Assembly: GCF_030453725.1 (NCBI RefSeq)
Contig: NZ_JAKDJU010000009.1
Location: 1-38,462 of the forward strand
Reading direction: 5' to 3'
Length of the DNA: 38,462 bases
From: Brevibacterium picturae
GTDB taxonomy: Bacteria > Actinomycetota > Actinomycetes > Actinomycetales > Brevibacteriaceae
Positions within the stretch are counted from its first letter, which is position 1; each line of letters opens with the position of its first letter. The translations under genes were made by a program, and so were the position numbers. Positions 31,802 to 38,462 of this stretch are shown here, in pieces. The notes beneath the pieces were generated by a model, which saw only the letters and a list, made by a program, of their open reading frames with translations, was not told the origin of the DNA and ran no database searches.

Positions 31802-31861
31802 ATGTCTGCCTGCAGAATGACTGCGGCCTTCCTGATCGGCACACGTCCCTATGAGCAGTGA
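31802..31861 (+). CDS. 19-codon leader ORF overlapping the BCCT start
   Basis: Reads MSACRMTAAFLIGTRPYEQ then TGA. It has the strong Shine-Dalgarno AGGAAGGAG (31785-31793), 8 bases before its ATG. Its last 11 bases overlap the BCCT start (ATG 31851), which lacks its own Shine-Dalgarno and has in-frame stops just upstream. BCCT translation would therefore depend on re-initiation after this leader. No homolog is recognised, and a regulatory rather than protein function is inferred. Confidence 0.5.
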   Translation: MSACRMTAAFLIGTRPYEQ

Positions 31862-33680
31862 AGTCACGAAGACCCAGGAGCTGATCCGGCACCTGAAGAA
31901 TCCGACCACCAAGTTGAGGCCGTTCAAACGCGAAGGCCTCGACAAGGTGGTGTTCTTCTCCGCCGGCTTCCTCGCCGTCGTCTTCGTCGTCTGGGGTTTC
32001 GTCTCCCCGGACAGGCTCGGTGCCGTCGCGGGCACACTACTGACCGGCGTCATGGACAACTTCGGCTGGCTCTTCGTCATCGCGGCCACGATCTTCGCCA
32101 TCGTCGTCGCTCTGAAGAAGTTCGGGCGGGTCCCGTTGGGCAAGGATGATGAGACCCCACAGTTCAAGACCTCGTCATGGATCGCGATGATGTTCGCCAC
32201 CGGCATGGGCATCGGCCTGGTGTTCTCCGCTGTCGGCGAGCCCCTGTTCTTCTAAATGTCTCCCCCGCCAGCGACCGTTGACGGCTCCTCCCCCGAGGCG
32301 ATGGGCACCGCGATGGGCACGACGATCTTCCACTGGACCCTCTATCCGTGGGCGATGTATGCGATCGTCGGCCTCGGCATCGCGTACGGCTCCTTCCGCC
32401 TCGGACGGTCTCAGCTGTTCTCGTCGATGTTCACCTCACTGTTCGGCGAACGTGCCGTCAACGGCTTCGGTGGCAAGATCATCAACATCATGGCGATCCT
32501 CGCCACCCTCTTCGGCTCCGCGTGCTCACTGGGCCTGGGAGCGATCCAGATCGGCGGCGGCATCGAATCGGCGGGCGTCATGTCCAACGTCACCTCGCCA
32601 GTGCTCGTCATCATCATCGCCATCCTCACCGCAGCCTTCGTCGCCTCGGCCGTCTCAGGTGTCGAAAAGGGCATTCAGTGGCTGTCGAACATCAACATGA
32701 TCCTCGCCCTCATCGTCGCGCTCATAGTATTCATCGGCGGACCGACCCTCTTCATCCTCAACGTCATCCCATCATCGATCGGCTCATTCATCTCAGATCT
32801 GCCGCAGATGGCTTCGAGGACCGCGGCGAATGGTAAGGGGGTCAATGACTGGCTGTCCTCATGGACCGTCTTCTACTGGGCCTGGTGGGTCTCCTGGTCG
32901 CCCTTCGTCGGCCTCTTCATCGCCCGCATCTCCCGCGGCCGCACCGTGCGTCAGTTCATCACCGGTGTCCTCATCGTTCCCTCCGTCGTCTCGACCATCT
33001 GGTTCGCGGTCTTCGGCGGCGGTGCGATCGGCATCCAGGAGCGCGCCGAACGCGGCGAGGGCACGGTCAAGGCACTCGCAAACGTCGTCGACGGCGAGCC
33101 CGACATCAACATGGATACGATCCTGTTCGACCTCCTCGGCGCGTTGCCTCTGCCGAACCTCATCGCCATCATCCTGATGATCGTCACTGTCATCCTCATC
33201 GCGATCTTCTTCGTCACAGGGGCCGATTCAGCATCAATCGTCATGGGCACGCTCAGCGCCAACGGTGTGCAGGAGCCCGGCAAGGCCCTCGTCATCTTCT
33301 GGGGTACGGCCACCGGTGCCGTGGCGGCGGTGATGCTTTTGGCCGGAGGTTCCGATCCCGCCGAGGCTCTCGAGGGACTGAAGAATGTCACGATCGTCTC
33401 TGCGCTGCCGTTCGTGCTCGTCATGCTGCTGCTCTGCGTGGCGCTGTGGAGGGACCTGTCGAGGGATCCGCTGATCATTCAGGGTCAGCTGGCCGATCAC
33501 ATCCTCGAGCAGTCGGTGGCTACGGCCGTCGACGAGTACGACGGTGAGGTCTTCGGACTCGAGACGTCGGAGCTGCCTGTCGAGGACGCGGAAGACGACA
33601 CCGACGCCGAGGCGGATGCGACGTCGTCCGCGACGGCTCAGGGCACAGCCGACGACGGCAAGGACGGCTCCACGAGCTGA
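31851..33680 (+). pseudogene. BCCT-family osmolyte transporter interrupted by one in-frame TAA
   Basis: Betaine/carnitine/choline-type sodium-coupled transporter, about 609 codons in one frame. Codons 1-134 read through TM1, TM2 and the glycine-rich segment ATGMGIGLVFSAVGEPLFF; then TAA (32253-32255) stands where relatives have a Tyr codon before MSPPPATVDG. The frame then continues 474 codons with all hallmarks: the Trp-rich TM8 block WTVFYWAWWVSWSPFVGLFI then ARISRGRTVRQF, and an acidic C-terminal tail. There is no other defect. TAA is followed at once by ATG, so re-initiation could give a split protein, but no Shine-Dalgarno precedes it. A sequencing error or a fresh nonsense mutation is equally possible. 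Confidence 0.85.
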
Positions 33681-33688
33681 TCTGCGCA

Positions 33689-34177
33689 ATGAACACCATC
33701 ATCAGGGCTCATGGACGGATATCGATCGGCATCGCTTGGATGCTCACGTGCATGGGGGTTCTCGCGATCATCGCCGTCATCGTCCTGTCCCTGCTCATCG
33801 AAAGTTGGATGATCGTCTTCCTCTTCGGGCCCGTCCTGCTGTTCATCGGCGCCGGAGTCAACTTCTGGATGGGTACGAGAGCCCGACTGGAGATCACGCC
33901 GGAGCACTTCATCTGGGCCGGTTTCGTCGGCCGTCCGCGGACGATCGACTGGCAGGATGTCGACCGGATCCTCGTTCCTGCCCCAGGTTCACGGCGTCGA
34001 CTCGCAGCCGTGGCGAGACTCCGGGATGGACGATTCGTCGAGATCGATGCCCTCTGGCAATCGCCGACGACTCCGAGCACCTATCTCAATGCTCCCGATC
34101 ACTCACGAGCTCAGCGGGCCCTCATCGACGGGCACCTCGCCTACCTTGCAAGGGTGTCGCACCGACCTCAGCGGTAG
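33689..34177 (+). CDS. PH-domain-like membrane protein
   Basis: 162 residues. Two membrane segments at about 12-35 (ISIGIAWMLTCMGVLAIIAV) and 42-58 (IVFLFGPVLLFIGAGV), then a bacterial PH-like domain: ARLEITPEHFIWAGFVGRPR, IDWQDVDRILVPAP and ARLRDGRFVEIDAL. The function is unknown; such proteins are common in actinobacteria. It follows the BCCT gene by 8 bases, so it is probably co-transcribed. Its 3' end overlaps that of mutM on the opposite strand by 10 bases. Confidence 0.78.
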   Translation: MNTIIRAHGRISIGIAWMLTCMGVLAIIAVIVLSLLIESWMIVFLFGPVLLFIGAGVNFWMGTRARLEITPEHFIWAGFVGRPRTIDWQDVDRILVPAPGSRRRLAAVARLRDGRFVEIDALWQSPTTPSTYLNAPDHSRAQRALIDGHLAYLARVSHRPQR

Positions 34178-35151
34178 CGCGGCGGCTTCTGGCAGTTCGG
34201 GCAGAAGTGGCTTCCGCGGCCGCCGATCGTCATCTTCGCGATCTCGGTCCCGCAGCGCACGCATTCCTGGCCTGAACGTCCGTAGACGAGCAGGGCCCGG
34301 TCGAAATAGCCGGACTCTCCGTTGACGTTGACATAGAGCGCGTCGAAGCTCGTTCCACCGACGGCCAGAGCATCGCCCATCACCCGGGCTGCCGAGTCGA
34401 GGACGGCGGCCAGACGCGACTTGCGCGTGCGTGCAGGAGTGGCAAGAGGATGAACGCCGGCCCGGAAGAGGGCCTCATCGGCATAGATGTTGCCGATTCC
34501 GCTGATCAAGGTCTGGTCGAGCAGCGCAGATTTCAGTGCCGTGCGCTTGTTCGCCAACGCAGTGATGGTGAGACCGGGTTCGAAAGCCGCTTCCAAAGGA
34601 TCTGCGGCGATGTGATTGGCCGAGGCGGGGACCAGTCGACCAGACGCGTGGACCAGCGGCTGGACGCCGAGGTGGCCGAAGATCCGCTGGTCGACGAACC
34701 TCAGCTCATAGGTCTCGCGGGGTTGATCCGCGTCGGGCCGGTCGCGTTCGAGCCGCAGGATCGCGCGCGTGTGCCGGTGGATCTCATCACCGACCTCATG
34801 GACACGCAGCTGTCCGCTCATCCCGAGGTGGACGATGAGGCTGAGCTCAGGAGTCTCAATCTCGGCTGCGCGCCGAGCACGCTGCTCCCCCGGGGCATCC
34901 GTCCCCACAGTCCCCATTGCTGGGGTCTCGGCCAGCGTCAGCCACATGAACTTCCCGCGACGTTCGGCCGCGATGATCCGGCGGCCGTTCACCGCGGTGA
35001 TGAACCCATCGGCTGCGGCAGCGTCGATGCGACGCTGGGACGTCGTGCCCAGGATTCGAGGGTCGAGCACCTCGGCGCCGGTGATCGTGGCACCCGCGGT
35101 CCATTCGTGGACGCCTACACGGACGCTCTCAACCTCGGGCAGCTCGGGCAT
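34168..35151 (-). CDS. mutM: formamidopyrimidine-DNA glycosylase
   Basis: Base-excision repair glycosylase/AP lyase that removes 8-oxoG and formamidopyrimidines. 327 residues. The N-terminal PELPEVESV gives catalytic P2 and E3; the H2TH region contains LLDQTLISGIGNIYADEAL, and the C-terminal zinc finger is CVRCGTEIAKMTIGGRGSHF followed by CPNC. A segment at about 77-100 (TVGTDAPGEQRARRAAEIE) is longer than in most relatives. The ATG at 35151 is fixed by the conserved M-P-E-L-P-E-V. It follows rnc by 61 bases. Confidence 0.97.
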   Translation of the reverse strand: MPELPEVESVRVGVHEWTAGATITGAEVLDPRILGTTSQRRIDAAAADGFITAVNGRRIIAAERRGKFMWLTLAETPAMGTVGTDAPGEQRARRAAEIETPELSLIVHLGMSGQLRVHEVGDEIHRHTRAILRLERDRPDADQPRETYELRFVDQRIFGHLGVQPLVHASGRLVPASANHIAADPLEAAFEPGLTITALANKRTALKSALLDQTLISGIGNIYADEALFRAGVHPLATPARTRKSRLAAVLDSAARVMGDALAVGGTSFDALYVNVNGESGYFDRALLVYGRSGQECVRCGTEIAKMTIGGRGSHFCPNCQKPPRYR

Positions 35152-35212
35152 CAGGAACTCCTTCGAGCCGTCACGCTCAGTGCGGGGATCCGAGGCCCCG
35201 CCGAAACGATGT

Positions 35213-35917
35213 TCAGCGCTTGTAGTCCGGGTAGATGGTGCGGATGGCCTTGACGGCGACTTCCGCGGCTGCTGCTTCGGCGTTCTTCTTCGAGGAACCG
35301 TCGCCGCTGCCCCAGCCATTGGGGCCCAGGAGCGCTGTGGCGGTGAAGACCATGGCGTGATCGGGGCCCGAGGAGACGATCTCGTAGCTCACGGCGCCCA
35401 GATCCAGATCGGCCGCTGCTTCCTGCAGGGTCGTCTTATAGTCCATTCCGGCCCCGAGATTCACGGCGTCGTTCAGCATCGCATCGATGAGGCGATGGAC
35501 GAAGTCGAAGGCCGCTTCGCGTCCACGGGCGACGAAGGTGGCTCCGATGAGAGCCTCGACGGTGTCAGCGAGGATCGAGTCCTTGTTGCGGCCGCCGGTG
35601 AGCTCTTCGCCCTTGCCCAGCAGAATGTGGGGACCGATCTCGTACTTGCGCGCGATCGACGCCAGTGCTCGGGTGTTGACCACGGCGGAGCGCATCTTGG
35701 CCAAAGAACCTTCGGCCAGATCAGGATTGTCGTAGTACAGCGATTCGGTGGCCACAAGCCCCAGGACGGAGTCGCCGAGGAATTCGAGGCGCTCGTTCGT
35801 GGGTATTCCGCCGGCTTCGAAGGCGAATGAGCGGTGTGTCAGGGCGAGACGAAAAGTCTCGGGATCAATATCGATCCCGAGACTCTCCTGCAGTTGCGCT
35901 GTGGTGTCTGTGTCCAC
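35213..35917 (-). CDS. rnc: ribonuclease III
   Basis: Cuts double-stranded RNA, including rRNA precursors. 234 residues: the nuclease domain has the signature NERLEFLGDSVLGLVATESL and a second acidic site in DSILADTVEALIGATFVA; the C-terminal dsRNA-binding domain ends with GSGDGSSKKNAEAAAAEVAV. The ATG at 35917 lies 3 bases after the rpmF stop. yceD-rpmF-rnc-mutM is the classical cluster. Confidence 0.97.
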   Translation of the reverse strand: MDTDTTAQLQESLGIDIDPETFRLALTHRSFAFEAGGIPTNERLEFLGDSVLGLVATESLYYDNPDLAEGSLAKMRSAVVNTRALASIARKYEIGPHILLGKGEELTGGRNKDSILADTVEALIGATFVARGREAAFDFVHRLIDAMLNDAVNLGAGMDYKTTLQEAAADLDLGAVSYEIVSSGPDHAMVFTATALLGPNGWGSGDGSSKKNAEAAAAEVAVKAIRTIYPDYKR

Positions 35918-35920
35918 AGG

Positions 35921-36124
35921 TCAGACGTCAGCGACCTTGCGTCCCTTGTATTCAAGGAACAGCGGGGTGCCGGCCGAGTCTTCGACAACCTTGGCCTGGT
36001 GAGGGCGCGAGTACACAACGCGACCGTTCTCCACAGTCTTGACCAGGTTAGGTGCCTGGGCCTTCCACTGCGAACGACGGTGGCGGGTGTTGCTGCGCGA
36101 CAATTTACGCTTTGGAACAGCCAC
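35921..36124 (-). CDS. rpmF: 50S ribosomal protein L32, cysteine-free form
   Basis: 67 residues. Begins M-A-V-P-K-R-K-L-S-R-S-N-T-R-H-R-R-S, the diagnostic L32 start. It lacks the four Cys of the zinc-ribbon form, so this is a zinc-independent (C-minus) L32. A zinc-binding paralog may exist elsewhere. It is separated from yceD by two bases. Confidence 0.96.
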   Translation of the reverse strand: MAVPKRKLSRSNTRHRRSQWKAQAPNLVKTVENGRVVYSRPHQAKVVEDSAGTPLFLEYKGRKVADV

Positions 36125-36126
36125 GT

Positions 36127-36645
36127 CTAGCTCTCTTTCTTCTCATCCAACAAACTCTTCAATGATGCGAACGGCGAATCCGATTCGCTGTCGTCGACCT
36201 CCAGGTCCTCACCCAGAGTGAAGCTGAACTCTTCGCTTCGGTCCTTTGACGGACTGAAGGGCAGAGCCATCACAACAGCGTCTCTGATCGCGGGCTCGAG
36301 GTCGAGCTGATCGCGGTCGATGACATAGGAGTCCTCGTCGCCCTCGGCCTGCTCATAGACATACATCTCCTGGATGTCGACATCTATAGGCAACTCGATT
36401 TCGTCGAGAGTCCTCACGTCCTCGCCGCGGGCCGTGGCCGAGACTGTGCCCGACACGTAGATCCCCTCTGACACGCTTTCGAACATCAGCTCGAGTGTCA
36501 GTGGTGAACCTTCAGCGACCCCGATCACTTCGATCTTGAGATCCGCCGGAGCAGACAGGGTGGTGTTCACCCGTTCCCATTCACCAGGATGACCGAGCAA
36601 TCCCATCGACCTGAGATCGTAGACGAACTCAGACTGCTTCTTCAT
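36127..36645 (-). CDS. YceD/DUF177 family protein
   Basis: 172-residue partner of rpmF; YceD proteins are linked to 23S rRNA accumulation and large-subunit assembly. Recognisable blocks: FVYDLRSMGLLGHPGEWERV, SEGIYVSGTVSATARGEDVR and an acidic C-terminus. The Cys pair found in many homologs after the S-G-x-V strand is absent (ATARGEDVRTL). The ATG at 36645 is best placed for GGAGG, 7 bases upstream; a GTG two codons earlier is too close. Confidence 0.92.
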   Translation of the reverse strand: MKKQSEFVYDLRSMGLLGHPGEWERVNTTLSAPADLKIEVIGVAEGSPLTLELMFESVSEGIYVSGTVSATARGEDVRTLDEIELPIDVDIQEMYVYEQAEGDEDSYVIDRDQLDLEPAIRDAVVMALPFSPSKDRSEEFSFTLGEDLEVDDSESDSPFASLKSLLDEKKES

Positions 36646-36704
36646 GCTCACCCCTCCTTAACGTGATTGAGGACGCTTACTCCTGCGTTCACACGCGACT
36701 CACC

Positions 36705-36734
36705 ATTCTAGTCATCATCGCCCACCATTACCAA
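36705..36734 (-). promoter_or_regulatory. candidate promoter of yceD-rpmF-rnc-mutM
   Basis: On the minus strand TTGGTA (36734-36729) and TAGAAT (36710-36705) are 18 bases apart, resembling sigma-70-type -35 and -10 boxes, about 60 bases before the yceD ATG. No experimental start is known. Confidence 0.45.
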
Positions 36735-36766
36735 TCGACCTTCTGACATCGCGCCGGTGTTCCTGA

Positions 36767-37954
36767 TCACCACTTCTCGTGCTGATTGCGCAACGTCACC
36801 ACGCCGGCCGCCAGCAGCAGTGCCCCGGAGATCGTGAAGACGATGCCCGAGCCTGCGACCAGGGTCAGCAGCGACGCCACAGAGGGGATCGCCACCTGAC
36901 TGAGTCGGTTGCCGGCAAGGCGGATCGAAAGGACTGCGGCTCGATTGGCCGGGTCCGACAAGGTCGAGACCCAGGTCATCGTCAGCGGCTGGGTGAGGCC
37001 GAAGCAGAATCCGGCCAGGAGGAGCAGGATGGCCAACATCCACGGCTGCGTGAAGACAGGGATGAGAATGATGCAGACACCGGCCACCGCCGAGGCGGTC
37101 CACAGCAGCGAGAGGTTGCGCCACTTGCGCGTGAGCATCCCGATGAGCAGGCGCGAGACCACCGAGGCCAGCGTGCGCAGTGTCAGCAGCCAGGTCACGG
37201 TCGTCACCGACAGTCCGTTCTGCTGGCCGATGAGCGGCAGATACGCGGTCATGAGGTCGACCGCGGCCAGGGTCGTCATCGAGGCGAGGATCGCGGGTTT
37301 CATTCCCCTGATCGACAGCAGGGTCAAGGGCGTACGGGTGTCCTTGGCCGCCTCGGCGCGGGAGACATGAGGGGTCCGGCCGCGGAGCATGACGATGACC
37401 GCCGCAACCAACGACAGCGCGGAGATCGCCGTCATGAACCACAGGGCGGTCACGATCTGCGGTGAACCGTCCGTCGCGCCGGCGATGGCACCGGCCACGG
37501 GCAGACCGATCGTCTGCCCGATCGAGACGCCGAGGGTGAGGTAGCCGAACTTCGACGTCAGGGCCGAGGCCGGGAAACTCTGCGGGATCAGCGCCTGCGA
37601 GGCAACCGTGGTCAGCAGCTGTCCCAGGCCCAGACACATCGTGGCGATGAGGAGCACGCCGAGGTTGGGCGCCATCGCCGCGAGGCCGACGGGCACGATC
37701 GAGAGGATCGTTCCGGTCCACAGCACAGCGGTGGCGTATCCGCGGTCGACGAGTCGTCCGACGAGGAGCGCGGTGAGCAGCGGGACGAGGGAATAGCAGG
37801 CGGTCATCAGACCGAGGACGACGCCGCTGCCGCCCAACTCCAGCGTCCGGTAGGAGATGAGGACGCGCACACCGTTGTACGTCGCGTGCGCGATGACGGT
37901 GTGGAAGATCAGACCCAGGAACCACGCCCGGGATGAGGAGGAGGGAAGCGGCAT
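36767..37954 (-). CDS. MFS transporter
   Basis: 395-residue, 12-helix major facilitator protein. The first intracellular loop has the motif-A remnant LVGRLVDRGYAT; repeats of hydrophobic helices continue to VLSIRLAGNRLSQVAIPSVA. The layout resembles drug/metabolite exporters, but the substrate cannot be told. It sits between coaD and yceD, with only 3 bases between its start and the coaD stop, so it is co-transcribed with coaD. Confidence 0.87.
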   Translation of the reverse strand: MPLPSSSSRAWFLGLIFHTVIAHATYNGVRVLISYRTLELGGSGVVLGLMTACYSLVPLLTALLVGRLVDRGYATAVLWTGTILSIVPVGLAAMAPNLGVLLIATMCLGLGQLLTTVASQALIPQSFPASALTSKFGYLTLGVSIGQTIGLPVAGAIAGATDGSPQIVTALWFMTAISALSLVAAVIVMLRGRTPHVSRAEAAKDTRTPLTLLSIRGMKPAILASMTTLAAVDLMTAYLPLIGQQNGLSVTTVTWLLTLRTLASVVSRLLIGMLTRKWRNLSLLWTASAVAGVCIILIPVFTQPWMLAILLLLAGFCFGLTQPLTMTWVSTLSDPANRAAVLSIRLAGNRLSQVAIPSVASLLTLVAGSGIVFTISGALLLAAGVVTLRNQHEKW

Positions 37955-37957
37955 GCC

Positions 37958-38446
37958 TCAGTCGCCGGCGTTCAGCGCGGTCAGCACTGCGTTCGGCACC
38001 AGGCCTTCGATGTCTCCCCCGCCGGCGTGGACTTCCTTGATGAGTGAGGACGAGACGTGTTCGTATTCGGGGTTGCCGGGAACGAAGATCGTCTCGAGCT
38101 CGCTGAGATGCTTGTTCATCAGCGCCATCGGCAGTTCATAGGCGAAGTCCGTGCCCGAGCGCAGCCCCTTGACCACAGCGGGTGCGTCGATGGAGGTGCA
38201 GTAGTCGACGAGGAGACCCCCGGCGACGGTGTCGATCGTGACGTTCTCGGCCCCTCGGGTTCGTTCGTCCTCGTCCAGGCTGCGACGAATGAGGTCTGCG
38301 CGGGCCTGGGGGTCGAAGCGACCGGACTTCTTGGGGTTGTGGACGACGGCCACGACCACCTCGTCGAACAGGCGGGCACTGCGGGCGATGACATCGAGAT
38401 GACCCATGGTGATCGGGTCATAGGAACCGGGGCAGACAACCTTCAT
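37958..38446 (-). CDS. coaD: phosphopantetheine adenylyltransferase
   Basis: Adds AMP to 4'-phosphopantetheine, the penultimate step of coenzyme A synthesis. 162 residues, standard length. Motifs: CPGSYDPITMGHLDVIARSA (the T/HxGH nucleotide site is TMGH), VVHNPKKSGRF, KGLRSGTDFAYE and EYEHVSSSLIKEV. Complete, ending 16 bases before the window edge. Its stop lies 4 bases before the MFS gene start. Confidence 0.97.
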   Translation of the reverse strand: MKVVCPGSYDPITMGHLDVIARSARLFDEVVVAVVHNPKKSGRFDPQARADLIRRSLDEDERTRGAENVTIDTVAGGLLVDYCTSIDAPAVVKGLRSGTDFAYELPMALMNKHLSELETIFVPGNPEYEHVSSSLIKEVHAGGGDIEGLVPNAVLTALNAGD

Positions 38447-38462
38447 GGCTTCATCGTATCTC

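Noticed and set aside
36708..37925. 405-codon minus-strand frame overlapping the MFS gene
   Set aside because: Out-of-frame shadow rich in Arg/Pro/Asp; the overlapping 395-residue frame has clear membrane helices.

Overview
The window is GC-rich, gene-dense chromosomal DNA from a high-GC Gram-positive bacterium (Actinobacteria). Gene order and protein types suggest the Micrococcales, possibly Brevibacterium; that genus is an inference from gene content, not a measured placement. Most genes are on the minus strand. They form the conserved actinobacterial translation, secretion and cell-envelope neighbourhood. No phage, transposase, CRISPR array or obvious genomic island is visible.

Layout. 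1-2498: the start of dxr (minus) diverges from an acyl-CoA dehydrogenase (plus). 2514-5003: two intergenic repeat structures, a PrmC-like methyltransferase, an actinobacterial protein with a repeat-rich linker, and a DivIVA-repeat protein. 5086-11083 (minus, read right to left): rpsB-tsf with a terminator, then pyrH-frr-cdsA-rlmN. 11084-12707: a 580-base non-coding stretch, then a secreted M23-M15 double peptidase (plus). 12870-20135 (minus): rplS, two signal peptidases, rnhB, DUF2469, yraN, comM, dprA and xerC, with overlapping stop/start codons at many junctions. 20136-24299 (minus): ffh, rpsP, a KH protein, rimM and trmD, followed by a structured-looking leader before rplS. 24480-31382 (minus): smc, a small membrane protein, ftsY and amt. 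31469-34177 (plus): tRNA-Asn with a terminator, a leader peptide, a BCCT transporter interrupted by one in-frame TAA, and a PH-domain membrane protein. 34168-38446 (minus): coaD, an MFS transporter, yceD, rpmF, rnc and mutM.

The genes cover ribosome biogenesis and modification (rpsB, tsf, frr, rpsP, rimM, trmD, rplS, rpmF, rlmN, rnc, KH protein), SRP-dependent secretion (ffh, ftsY, two lepB), chromosome maintenance and recombination (smc, xerC, dprA, comM, mutM, rnhB), and lipid, isoprenoid and cofactor synthesis (cdsA, dxr, coaD).

No wholly new multi-gene system is evident. The most unusual features are: the BCCT gene with a TAA in place of a conserved Tyr codon, behind an overlapping 19-codon leader ORF; a multi-stem candidate leader RNA before rplS; a near-perfect 74-bp palindrome; a terminator hairpin at the 5' end of lepB2; and at least seven short GC-rich tandem arrays (16-24 bp, 3-7 copies), several of which have duplicated start codons, stop codons or in-frame protein segments.
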